DNA of 64,000 nucleotides from an uncultured Opitutales bacterium (GTDB lineage Bacteria > Verrucomicrobiota > Verrucomicrobiia > Opitutales > Intestinicryptomonadaceae), in NCBI GenBank assembly GCA_900546565.1, contig URDC01000003.1, positions 53,905 through 117,904 of the forward strand, in the 5' to 3' direction. The position numbers were made by a program, and so were the translations under genes. Below the pieces are notes generated by a model. The model ran no database searches. It worked only from the letters and a program-made list of their open reading frames with translations, and was not told the DNA's origin. Shown here piece by piece: positions 8,338 to 17,451 of the stretch. Position 1 is the stretch's first letter; each line of letters opens with the position of its first letter.

Positions 8338-8387
8338 TTTTTAAAAAAAAAATTCCTACACAACCATCTCCGAATAAAAAACAAAAA

Positions 8388-9008
8388 TTACCCCTTCTTG
8401 TAAAAACGGTACTCGTTCATTTTGCGCCCTTGACGCGTCGAATATTCGCGGGCAAGAACAAAACCGTTCTTGCGGTAAAACGCATTGGCGGCTTCATTGT
8501 CTACCGCATCGGTCTCGCACGTAATGTATTCGAATTTAGAAAAGTCGACATTTTCCTTCAACGCCGAAACAAGCTTCGAACCAATCCCCGACGACTTCAC
8601 ATCGGGCATCACGCCAATGCTCGCCAATTCGACATACGCTTCCGTCCGCTTCGTTGCCGACGGATAAAACAACGCCCCAACCAACCGCGAAATTATTTTG
8701 GGATTGCGAACCAACGCCCCCAGCGAGTACCACGCAAAAAGCGGAAGCCGCCGGACAATCATGCGCTTGTAAAGACCGCTTAAATCGCCCGAAAAGGCGA
8801 GAAATCCCTGCAATACGCCATTGCCGTCAAAATAACCAAAAACACCCGACTTCGGCGAAGACACATAAAAGGAATATAGAAGACGTAAAAATCCGACACC
8901 GAGCGACGTCAAAAAGAACCCCTTAAACGCTCCCACGTGAATTTCCACTACCCGATTGACGGACAAAGAATCCGTCGATTTAATAAGCGCAATTCTACCT
9001 TGATTCAT
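8388..9008 (-). CDS. GNAT N-acetyltransferase
   Basis: 206 residues with the acetyl-CoA binding signature LASIGVMPDVKSSGIGSKLV (about 128-147) and a C-terminal YRKNGF motif, both typical of the GNAT fold. GNATs of this length sit in polysaccharide loci, where they acetylate amino-sugars. The gene borders the AT-rich surface polysaccharide cluster, so such a role is likely but unproven. No clear Shine-Dalgarno is seen. Confidence 0.8.
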   Translation of the reverse strand: MNQGRIALIKSTDSLSVNRVVEIHVGAFKGFFLTSLGVGFLRLLYSFYVSSPKSGVFGYFDGNGVLQGFLAFSGDLSGLYKRMIVRRLPLFAWYSLGALVRNPKIISRLVGALFYPSATKRTEAYVELASIGVMPDVKSSGIGSKLVSALKENVDFSKFEYITCETDAVDNEAANAFYRKNGFVLAREYSTRQGRKMNEYRFYKKG

Positions 9009-9211
9009 TGCGACCGAAAGAATATCCCAAACGTTTTGATGTCAATAAAAAACACAAGCCGAAAACAAAACAATCTTGACAGAAATTAATGTTCCAGCAA
9101 TCTTGAAAAAACATATGCTTGCTAAGCTGAGATAAAAATCCCGTGCGGTTTGTCGGGTATGCAAATTTACGCTTGAAATGTCATTGCTGTAAGAACAACA
9201 ACAGAAAACGT

Positions 9212-9682
9212 ATGAAAAAAATCGCCGACGACACATTTAAAGTCGCCATAGTTAGACCTCCCGTAATCTACGAACGTGCTGTTTGGGGAATTACGCGCTG
9301 CTTAGGAAAATCGCATTAAAACTTCCCGCCTTCCCCGATTTCGACAACCGTAAAAGTATGATATATTGATAATCTTTGCGAGTTAATACGATTGATTATT
9401 CAATCGGAAAGCGATGGGCTCTTCTTGCCACAAAACCAAGCATACGTTTCGAGAAAAGAAATGGTCCGCGAAATCGCCAAACAAAACGGGAAGAAAATAC
9501 ATCTGTCAAAAACACTCGGACTCTTGGTAAAAATAGCAGGCAATAAAATCCCACAGGCAAGAAAGGCATTCGGCAGCCTCTATTACGACCTCTCCAAGTC
9601 AAACTGCTTCGACGGCAAATACCAAATCACCGATTTCCCCACCTCAATCTGCCAAACAGAATTAGAACGCTCCCCTAAGTGA
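9212..9682 (+). pseudogene. Decayed NAD-dependent epimerase, 3' remnant
   Basis: The frames together read like the C-terminal two-thirds of a GalE/CapD-type extended SDR: DDTFKVAIVRPPVIY (frame 1), NYALLRKIALKLPAFPDFDN (shifted near 9279), then IDNLCELIRLIIQ and QNGKKI (shifted again near 9364). At least two frameshifts break it, and the N-terminal Rossmann part is absent. The rest of the gap between the GNAT gene and the next CDS (9009-9211 and 9683-9892) shows no gene I can support. Similar epimerases usually act on UDP-sugars for O-antigen, so this is a relic of an earlier version of the locus. Confidence 0.75.
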
Positions 9683-9892
9683 AATTGCAATATTTTCGTA
9701 CTAACAAATATTTAGCAGAAAAAACGACAAAAATACTCAACACACGACTGAATAGAACGATAGTTCTGAGATTTTTTTCAAGTACAACATCGACGATTAT
9801 CTGCAAATAAAAATTAACAAATACACTGTTTGTTTAGATTCTACGGTAAAATATCCTAACTGTGGGCTGTTTGAGCTAAAAAAGCACCCCAA

Positions 9893-10897
9893 TCAATTAT
9901 AAAGTCCAGATTTGATGGCAATCGATAACCCGATTTTTGATTTTGCAAAATATCGCGCCATTACTTTCAAAACCCTGTTTTTTTTACGAGAAGTTGGCAA
10001 TGTATCAAGAAGTTTTACGGCGTAATCAAAATCGCCCGCAAGACAGAATATTTTTGAGGCATATGCTACATATTTAAAATAATTTTTCCCCATAGCGTTA
10101 AGCTGTTGTTGGGAAACAGATTTTTCCCTAAATTCTGAATAACGTAAAAAATCCCCTCCGAGATAAAAAGCATAGGCAATTATTGGATAATTGTATCTTT
10201 CAAATTCAGACACCCCCCAGGTTGTATAAAACGGAAGCGCGGCATATTTGAAACGCTCCATAAGTACATCTGTCTTTATATTTTTAATATCAATAATATC
10301 ATATCCCCTATAATAAACAGGAAGAACCGCTTTTATACTGGGATTGGAAAAATCCCGACCATACTTGGTTCGAAACCATTCCAAGTTTTCTCTGATAGAG
10401 AAAACCCTATAAAGGGAAAAAACTTTTTCCTCTGAAAATGGCAACTTTGAAATTAAAATCAAAGCGTACATAACCTTATTTTCATCAGACTGATTCAGCC
10501 ACAAATCGAGCGTATCAAGACAATATAATTCATCTTCATAGGAAAACTTTTCATATGCAAAAAAATATGATTTAAATAAATATGATTTCGAACGAATTGA
10601 ATCAAGGGCTTTCAACTTGTCTGAAAGCAATGCATACAAATACATTTTTTTCGAATGACTTTTAAGTTTTTCTATGCGACATTCAATCGAATTATCAAGA
10701 ATACTTTCGCGAAATATGTCGCGTTTTATTTTTATAAAATCAGAGAAATCACATTCCGACTTTTCTCCGACCCCGAGAACAAAACAACTTTCGTTTATAA
10801 TTGAAGCCGCCATATTCGCATCAGAATCAGAAGATTCAAAACACTTAACGAAAAATCCGAAAACAAATATAAAAAAAATAAAAGAAAACAATCTCAT
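9893..10897 (-). CDS. Unknown secreted or lipid-anchored protein, possibly TPR-like
   Basis: 334 residues from the ATG at 10897, chosen because it overlaps the upstream stop as ATGA and has AAAGGAAC before it. A hydrophobic leader (MRLFSFIFFIFVFGFFVKC) may end at a lipid-modified Cys. The body is helical and ends in a repeat-like region (CLAGDFDYAVKLLDTLPTS), suggestive of TPR-type helices. Translationally coupled to the O-antigen ligase-like gene, so it probably assists polysaccharide export or ligation. I do not recognise a family. Confidence 0.6.
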   Translation of the reverse strand: MRLFSFIFFIFVFGFFVKCFESSDSDANMAASIINESCFVLGVGEKSECDFSDFIKIKRDIFRESILDNSIECRIEKLKSHSKKMYLYALLSDKLKALDSIRSKSYLFKSYFFAYEKFSYEDELYCLDTLDLWLNQSDENKVMYALILISKLPFSEEKVFSLYRVFSIRENLEWFRTKYGRDFSNPSIKAVLPVYYRGYDIIDIKNIKTDVLMERFKYAALPFYTTWGVSEFERYNYPIIAYAFYLGGDFLRYSEFREKSVSQQQLNAMGKNYFKYVAYASKIFCLAGDFDYAVKLLDTLPTSRKKNRVLKVMARYFAKSKIGLSIAIKSGLYN

Positions 10898-12273
10898 AAA
10901 AAGTTCCTTTCGGATTGAAGATTGCCGCGACATATCGAAAGTGCTACCAATAATCCGAACGTCAACATCGTCGAAGGGATATGTAATTCCATGTCCATAC
11001 ATGAATGGCAAAGACAAACCAACGCCCCCCATGCCAAGAACCCGTTTTCTACATTGCCCGAAACTCCAAAGAAATCCCGTCCCCAAAACAGAAACAATAA
11101 TACCAAGAATGCCATTCCCAAAAGACCATAATCCAAAGTATATTCGAGCACATCAGAATGGGCATGGTCAGTTCCCCTAAAAAAAGCTTTTTCACTTTTC
11201 TGTTTTTTAATCATTGCAGACGAAAGAATATCCTTGCAAGCGCCACCGCCATATCCGAATAAAGGTCTTTCTCTGATTAACTCACTGGACGTTTTATACA
11301 TTTCAATACGTGTTGACATCGATTGCTCTGCAAATGGATCAATTTTTTGTAACGCCCCAATGATATTATCGTTAAAAAACAAAAATGTTCCGCCGAATGA
11401 GAGTATAAATACAATAAACAAAATAGAAAAACGCTTAAAATGCCGCCTCGCCAGTTTCATAACGAGGTAAGGGAAAGGAAGCCCAATTAATGTACAGATA
11501 CAACAAATTTTTGCCATTGTACTACCACAATCAAATGAAGCGTATACAAAAATTGGAATATAACATAAAAACACAAATGGGATAAAAGACCCTTTTTTAG
11601 AGGAATCAAATAACATTTTGAATGATGCGGCAGAAGCGGCTATTGACATATTAAAAAATGCCCCAGCAGCATTAGAAAGGAAAAATGTCCCGTAAAAATC
11701 GCCAACGGAATAAAAACAACCATACATCATTTGCAATCCGACATTCTTTTGCCATATTGCAAAACATGCCATCAATACCGCGTTTGTAGAAAAAAATGGC
11801 AACAGATAAACAAGAAAACGCCTATTACAATTACACAATCTGACAACAGAATAAACGAATACCAGAGATGTTAATATTTGAACCGCATCAAAAAATGAGT
11901 TTTTTCTACAAAAGTCCGTATCTATACATGTCGGCAGAAAAAAACAATTTTCAATGTTTTTTAAGACGCGAAATCGCTCGCCAACCTCCACTTCAAAGCA
12001 GGGATTTTTCCATCCGACAATAAAAACAATAAAAACGACATAGACTGTATATTTAATCAAATTCGGAAGCCATAAAGAAGTATCATTTTTCTTGAAAAAT
12101 GTAGAACAAAACAACATTGAACAGGACGTAAAAGCCATAAGAGCCACACACCAAATCAATTCTCCCGACAACAACCACGCTATCAGAACTATCTGAAAAA
12201 AAGCGAAGAACATCGCTAACTTTTCCCAGAAAGAACTTTTCACTGAACTTTCACTACTCATATAGAAATACAT
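10894..12273 (-). CDS. O-antigen ligase/polymerase-like protein (Wzy_C)
   Basis: 459 residues, about ten to twelve membrane segments. The periplasmic hallmark of the Wzy_C family is near residues 315-375: STRIEMYKTSSELIRERPLF, GYGGG, then HAHSDVLEY. Such proteins either join O-antigen to lipid A core (WaaL) or polymerise repeat units. Since another polymerase-like protein is encoded at 13522-14805, ligase is the better guess here. The next gene downstream overlaps by four bases. AT-rich, unlike the flanking chromosome. Confidence 0.82.
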   Translation of the reverse strand: MYFYMSSESSVKSSFWEKLAMFFAFFQIVLIAWLLSGELIWCVALMAFTSCSMLFCSTFFKKNDTSLWLPNLIKYTVYVVFIVFIVGWKNPCFEVEVGERFRVLKNIENCFFLPTCIDTDFCRKNSFFDAVQILTSLVFVYSVVRLCNCNRRFLVYLLPFFSTNAVLMACFAIWQKNVGLQMMYGCFYSVGDFYGTFFLSNAAGAFFNMSIAASAASFKMLFDSSKKGSFIPFVFLCYIPIFVYASFDCGSTMAKICCICTLIGLPFPYLVMKLARRHFKRFSILFIVFILSFGGTFLFFNDNIIGALQKIDPFAEQSMSTRIEMYKTSSELIRERPLFGYGGGACKDILSSAMIKKQKSEKAFFRGTDHAHSDVLEYTLDYGLLGMAFLVLLFLFWGRDFFGVSGNVENGFLAWGALVCLCHSCMDMELHIPSTMLTFGLLVALSICRGNLQSERNFL

Positions 12274-12368
12274 TTTTTAATTGTAATAGTAGATGTATAG
12301 TTGCAAGATAAAAAAATTTCCGAATAATGGAATTTTGAAAAAACATATAAACATATCAAAAAAAATAT

Positions 12369-13472
12369 ATGGTAAAAAATAAATATAGAATGCTACTAGT
12401 ATCCCCTAACTTGGGCGATTATATGACAGACAAACTGATACTCTCATTCTCGACGAATAAGAACGTTTCAGCACTTACAGTAGCAGGAATAAACAGACAC
12501 AATAAAACCTATACCGATAATCGTATAGTACTGGCAAAAGCAGCCTCGACAAACTTTATAAAGCGAATCCTGAAATATCCTATCATATTCTGGAAGATAA
12601 AAAAGCTGTTAAAAACTTCCGACGTAATAGCATCATGGACCTGCGACACCGCATTTCTTTGCGTTTTAGCCTCAAAAATACTTTGTTCAAAAAAGAAAAA
12701 ATTCATATACATTTACAGCGATGTGCACCCTTTGTGTACAAAAAAGAATTCGTTTCTTTCCAGACTTTTTAGAAAAATCGAATGTTTCACAGCCAGACAC
12801 GCCGATATTGTATCATTTACAAGCCCCCTTTTTAAAACAGAATATTTTGGAAGAATTGCAGGCGCAAAAATCACAAACTCGATTATAATCGAAAACAAAA
12901 TACCCAATCAGTCAGTAGAACGAATTATTAGAAATCTCAATATAAAAAATAGAGATTTTTCTGAACCAAGAATCGGATATTTCGGATTGTTAAGCTACAA
13001 AGATGCTTTTGATTTTATCGAAATGGCAGCAAAATCTGACATCAAAACATATATAAGAGGTCGCATATCGCCAAGCATAGCAAAGGATATTCCCGAAGTA
13101 ATAGGCTTTGGCGGTGAATATAAATATCCGGAAGACCTACCAGAAATGTTTGAAAAAATCAATATGTCCTACATTATACATAACTTTGAACCGGACACAA
13201 ATTATCAGTGGCAAATGACAAACCGCTTTTATGACGCGCTAATGACCCAAACACCAATGGTTGTACAAAAAGGCACCGCCAATGAAAAATTTATAATAGA
13301 TAACGATATCGGCATTTCAATAGATATATATTCTCCGGAAGAATCAATAGCAAAACTAAAATCCATAACAAAATCCGATATAATAAGATGGACTGAAAAC
13401 TTTTTCAAATTAAGCAAAAACACCTGGATGTTAACAGACGAGTACGACAAGCTATTCGATAGAATATCATGA
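12369..13472 (+). CDS. Glycosyltransferase, GT4-like
   Basis: 367 residues. The N-terminus LLVSPNLGDYMTDKLILSFS starts a GT-B Rossmann domain, and the middle (EPRIGYFGLLSYKDAFDFI, about 200-220) begins the second, nucleotide-sugar binding domain. The usual EX7E motif is not obvious, so donor and linkage are unknown. Divergent from the ligase-like gene across 95 AT-rich bases. Probable role: addition of one sugar to the lipid-linked repeat unit at the inner membrane. Confidence 0.72.
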   Translation: MVKNKYRMLLVSPNLGDYMTDKLILSFSTNKNVSALTVAGINRHNKTYTDNRIVLAKAASTNFIKRILKYPIIFWKIKKLLKTSDVIASWTCDTAFLCVLASKILCSKKKKFIYIYSDVHPLCTKKNSFLSRLFRKIECFTARHADIVSFTSPLFKTEYFGRIAGAKITNSIIIENKIPNQSVERIIRNLNIKNRDFSEPRIGYFGLLSYKDAFDFIEMAAKSDIKTYIRGRISPSIAKDIPEVIGFGGEYKYPEDLPEMFEKINMSYIIHNFEPDTNYQWQMTNRFYDALMTQTPMVVQKGTANEKFIIDNDIGISIDIYSPEESIAKLKSITKSDIIRWTENFFKLSKNTWMLTDEYDKLFDRIS

Positions 13473-13521
13473 TTTCCTGCAAACAAAAAGCACGTTGTCC
13501 CCTCCTCCAAAGAATAATGAA

Positions 13522-14805
13522 CTACATTCCAAGATTACTTTTATTAGGAATGTAATATTCCTTGTAAAATAGAAGAGTCAACATAATCGTCGAAGCGAAA
13601 ATCGGCTCAACATGAAATGCCCCCAAAGCGAAAGATTGATAAATAAGATAATAGAACAAAACATTGACAATCCAAAAATGAGGAATCCATTTCCGATTCA
13701 GAAAAAGCTTATATAATATAAAGAATTGATATAGCAGAAATATTGCAACAAATCCGCCTCCAATAATTCCTAAACTAGCAAAACCATCTACAAATGCAGA
13801 ATGGTACCCGATTATTGGTGTGATTCCGATATCATTCTTAATTGTAGAAGACCCGAAAATCGGATTGTTCAAACATTCTTGAATCCCCTTTTCGGCAAGA
13901 ACATCACGCTCAGAATACCCCGAGCTATAAACCATAGAATAGAAACGTCGACCTAATAACGGAGCAATATCTAAAAGCAAATTAATCAGAACGTCCTTAA
14001 AAACATATATAACACATCCAAATAGAGAGAGCAGTAGCAACATAAAAAAGACGTTCCCTGTCATTGAAGAAAACAATACCCCTAACACAATCAATATTGA
14101 TATGATGGGGCTTCTCGATGCGGCTCCCGCGATAACATGCAAGGGGAAATAAAACGTCGGAAGCAACAATAATTTATAAAATAAATTAACATTTTTTGCG
14201 ATTATAATCGACACAAGTATACAGAGAAAAACGCAACCAACATTTGCATATGAAATTGAAAAAAGCATTGATGAACCCTCTTGACGCACATTGTCAAGGT
14301 CCATAGTCATATCTGCCGTAGAAATATTAAATCCAAACAAATTGACAGTTAAAACAAACAGCGACATAAAAAAAGTAAGCAACAGAGCCAAATTAAAATT
14401 TATCAATCTGAAAGAAAAATATATTCCGCTCGAAACAATCAGCCCCGAAAACATAATACCAAAAACTTTCGTACTTGCAAAATCCGCATATCCAGTTGAG
14501 TCTGTAAACATATCAACCGTCACTCTAAGCGCAAACAAGGCAAAACATACATAATAGACGAGTATGCCCTTCGTAAACTTGGGATACGCATGTCGCGCAA
14601 CCCCGATAATAATAGACAGAAATGCAATCAATGCCGCTGTAATTCTATACGGGACCGAAATTGTTTGGGACTGAGCCATTGTGATTCCGAACGGAACGGA
14701 GAATGCCGCAATAAAAGCATATCCAACTAATGAAAGGGAAATATTCAGAGTTGCAATAAATTCGGGAAATGAAACAGAAAGTTTTTTCAGTTGGGAGAAA
14801 AACAT
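13522..14805 (-). CDS. Wzy-like O-antigen polymerase
   Basis: 427 residues with about ten to twelve membrane segments and a periplasmic loop with charged residues (YSERDVLAEKGIQECL, about 315-330) followed by GYHSAFVDGFASLGIIGG. This layout, in a locus with a flippase, fits the O-antigen polymerase that extends chains on undecaprenyl diphosphate. Sequence conservation in Wzy is low, so the call rests on topology and context. Convergent with the upstream glycosyltransferase gene, which ends 49 bases away. Confidence 0.68.
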   Translation of the reverse strand: MFFSQLKKLSVSFPEFIATLNISLSLVGYAFIAAFSVPFGITMAQSQTISVPYRITAALIAFLSIIIGVARHAYPKFTKGILVYYVCFALFALRVTVDMFTDSTGYADFASTKVFGIMFSGLIVSSGIYFSFRLINFNLALLLTFFMSLFVLTVNLFGFNISTADMTMDLDNVRQEGSSMLFSISYANVGCVFLCILVSIIIAKNVNLFYKLLLLPTFYFPLHVIAGAASRSPIISILIVLGVLFSSMTGNVFFMLLLLSLFGCVIYVFKDVLINLLLDIAPLLGRRFYSMVYSSGYSERDVLAEKGIQECLNNPIFGSSTIKNDIGITPIIGYHSAFVDGFASLGIIGGGFVAIFLLYQFFILYKLFLNRKWIPHFWIVNVLFYYLIYQSFALGAFHVEPIFASTIMLTLLFYKEYYIPNKSNLGM

Positions 14806-14905
14806 AGTGAGTCAGGGTACGCGTAAAAATATTCCAGTCAAGAAACAAATGTCGCAAATTACATTGATTTTTCAAAGATAATTCAACACGTTTGACAAAA
14901 ATATC

Positions 14906-14934
14906 TTGCCTAAAAAATAAATACAAGATATGAT
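14906..14934 (+). promoter_or_regulatory. Probable promoter of the SDR-flippase operon
   Basis: TTGCCT (14906-14911), 17-base spacer, TATGAT (14929-14934), 24 bases before the SDR start codon. AT-rich surroundings make chance matches easy. Confidence 0.4.
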
Positions 14935-14958
14935 ACGCATGGATTCCATAATGAAAAA

Positions 14959-15849
14959 ATGCAGAATAAAAAAATAGATAAAGAAAAAATAAAAACATGG
15001 TTCGTGACTGGGGCGTCAAGTGGAATTGGGCATGAAATTTGCCGACAACTTTTAATCCGAGGGTATAATGTTGTTGCTGTAGCTAGGCGGCTTCCCGACT
15101 TTCGGGATAAAAATATTCTCTGCCTATCCGCAGACGTCACAAATTCCGATGCAATACAAAACGCCATAAACGATGGAATAAAAAAATTTGGACGAATTGA
15201 CGTTCTTTCAAACAACGCCGGCATAAGTTCCGACATCAGTTGCGAAGAAGAATCATTAGCACATATGAAATATGTAATGGATGTTAACTTTTTTGGAGCT
15301 TTCAATACCATAAACACCATCCTTCCTCATTTCAGAAAAAACGGCCACGGAACTATTATAAACAATACTTCGGAATGTGGTGTATCGCCGAGAAAACTAG
15401 GAACAGCATACTGTTCCTCAAAATACGCATTAGAAGGGCTTTCCGCTGTATGCTGGCATGAATGTAAAAGATTTTGCAGGATAATGACATTGGAATTGGG
15501 ATTCTTCAAAGGAACGGAAATTGGAAAAAATAAGAAAATCGTCAAATCCAACATCAACGAATACCAAAACATACCATCTTTTTATAAAAAATGCTATTTC
15601 GTGTGTGAAAATAAAAAAGAACTGGGGGTAAGTTTATTACTCGACCAAATAGAATATGAAAAATTGCCAAGGCACCTTACTTTGGGAAAAGACGCGTGCT
15701 TTCACATCAAAGCAGAAATTGAGTGTACAAAAAAAGACCTGATAAATTCAAAGAAAATTTCCAGTAAATGTTCTTTCTATAATTACGGACAAATGTTCAA
15801 GTTGGCAAAAAAACTTATCTGGGAAAAAATAATCCGTAAAGCAAAATGA
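14959..15849 (+). CDS. Classical SDR oxidoreductase in polysaccharide locus
   Basis: 296 residues. Complete classical SDR set: TGASSGIGHE (about 18-27) for the dinucleotide, NNAG near residue 90, catalytic Ser in NNTSECG and YCSSK. The C-terminal 80 residues are longer than usual. It overlaps the flippase gene by four bases and lies upstream of a MenD-like ThDP enzyme, so it may reduce a keto product made by that enzyme for an unusual sugar or acyl group. That link is inference only. Confidence 0.82.
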   Translation: MQNKKIDKEKIKTWFVTGASSGIGHEICRQLLIRGYNVVAVARRLPDFRDKNILCLSADVTNSDAIQNAINDGIKKFGRIDVLSNNAGISSDISCEEESLAHMKYVMDVNFFGAFNTINTILPHFRKNGHGTIINNTSECGVSPRKLGTAYCSSKYALEGLSAVCWHECKRFCRIMTLELGFFKGTEIGKNKKIVKSNINEYQNIPSFYKKCYFVCENKKELGVSLLLDQIEYEKLPRHLTLGKDACFHIKAEIECTKKDLINSKKISSKCSFYNYGQMFKLAKKLIWEKIIRKAK

Positions 15850-17381
15850 GTGAAGACTCAAACAACAAGCGTATTGCAAAAAATACGCTTATGTTATATA
15901 TTCGAATGTTCTTCGTGATGGGAATAAATTTTTTCACCACACGCGAACTTTTGGGGGCATTGGGAACGGAAAATTTCGGAATACTTAATATTATTGCCGG
16001 GATTATTTCGTTATTTTCCTCTGGTTCGGCTGTAATGTCTGTATCCGCTTCGCGTTTTTTCAATATCGAGATAGGGAGAGGCAATCGGCTGGGATTAAAA
16101 CGCGTATTTGCCCAAACACAAACAACATACATCATACTTGCCTGTATCCTGTTTTTCGGAGTAGAAACAATCGGCAAATGGATTTTTCTAACCAAATTAA
16201 ATATCCCGAAAGAAGCCTACGAAAGCGCATTTCATCTATTCCACTTCACCGCAATTATATTCTTTTTTGAATTACTCGTTATTCCATACACGTCGTTTGT
16301 AATTTCATGCGAAAACATGAAAATTTATGCGATTATAAGCATTTTCGAAGTAATATTAAAACTATTAATAGTATATTTACTCTACCTGGATATCTTCCCA
16401 AGACTAACGTTTTACGGATTTTTATTACTACTTGTTTCTTGTTCAAAACTATCGACATATATGATTTTTTGTATATTAAAATACAAGGAAACAAAACCTT
16501 CATTGTATTTTAATTACGGTATTTTCAAAGAATTGGCAACATTCAGTACGTTCAATCTTATAAACGCCTCGGTCATAGTGGGAACAAACGTAATATGTAA
16601 TATTTTGCTTAACAATTTTTTTGGAGCAGTCATAAATGCGGCAAGAGCAATATCACAACAGATTTCCAGCGGGTTATCGAACTTTACAAACGGATTTCTC
16701 GTCGCCGCTAACCCTCAAATAACAAAATATTGGGCTTCCTCCCAAAAGGAACAGTGTAAAACCCTTGTCCTAAGCGCGACTCGCTTCGGATTCTATCTAA
16801 TTTATATATTTTCACTTCCTGTATTCATAGAAATGGATTATATTCTGGCGTTGTGGTTAAAAACACCCCCAGAATACACAACGGAATTTTGTAGATTAGC
16901 CTTAATACAACTTATCATAGAGGTTACTGGATACCCTATTATGACTTTTGCTCAATCAATTGGGAAACCCGCCTTGCGTCGTTTTACATTAGGATACATT
17001 GTATTGTTATTCGCATTACCCATATCTTACATCGAGATAAAAATTGGATACAACCCCACCTCAGTTCAACTTATACTTTGTATTTGTACTTCAATATGTC
17101 TACTATTTAGAATTTTCCTGATACAAAGGTTGACCGACATATCGATACCCGAATTTATAAGAAAAATTTATATTCCCTGCATGACAATCGCATTTATATC
17201 CGCATTCATACCGACAATAATATATTTTAACATAAGTACGAGCGCACTACGTTTTGTGTTGGAAACAGTTACGTCATTCTTATGCTCCGGAATTACTATA
17301 TATTTTTGCGGATTAACCAAAAAAGAGAAAATGAAAATTAACTTGCAAATAAAGAAAATACTGACATCGATGAATAGGTAG
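15846..17381 (+). CDS. Wzx-like lipid-linked oligosaccharide flippase
   Basis: 511 residues with twelve to fourteen membrane segments, MOP/polysaccharide transporter superfamily. The N-terminus (NTLMLYIRMFFVMGINFFTT then RELLGALGTENFGILN) is typical of Wzx proteins and related lipopolysaccharide exporters. ATGA overlap with the SDR stop means translational coupling. It would move undecaprenyl-diphosphate-linked repeat units across the inner membrane before polymerisation. Confidence 0.85.
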   Translation: MSEDSNNKRIAKNTLMLYIRMFFVMGINFFTTRELLGALGTENFGILNIIAGIISLFSSGSAVMSVSASRFFNIEIGRGNRLGLKRVFAQTQTTYIILACILFFGVETIGKWIFLTKLNIPKEAYESAFHLFHFTAIIFFFELLVIPYTSFVISCENMKIYAIISIFEVILKLLIVYLLYLDIFPRLTFYGFLLLLVSCSKLSTYMIFCILKYKETKPSLYFNYGIFKELATFSTFNLINASVIVGTNVICNILLNNFFGAVINAARAISQQISSGLSNFTNGFLVAANPQITKYWASSQKEQCKTLVLSATRFGFYLIYIFSLPVFIEMDYILALWLKTPPEYTTEFCRLALIQLIIEVTGYPIMTFAQSIGKPALRRFTLGYIVLLFALPISYIEIKIGYNPTSVQLILCICTSICLLFRIFLIQRLTDISIPEFIRKIYIPCMTIAFISAFIPTIIYFNISTSALRFVLETVTSFLCSGITIYFCGLTKKEKMKINLQIKKILTSMNR

Positions 17382-17451
17382 GAGTTATAGATTATAACCC
17401 CCGAGTAATCTATGTTGCCAATTGAATTCAATTCAACTTTCCGATAACACT

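Noticed and set aside
12274..14958. Invertible promoter controlling the polysaccharide genes
   Set aside because: The strand switches suggested phase variation, but I found no inverted repeats of useful length around the intergenic regions and no recombinase gene.
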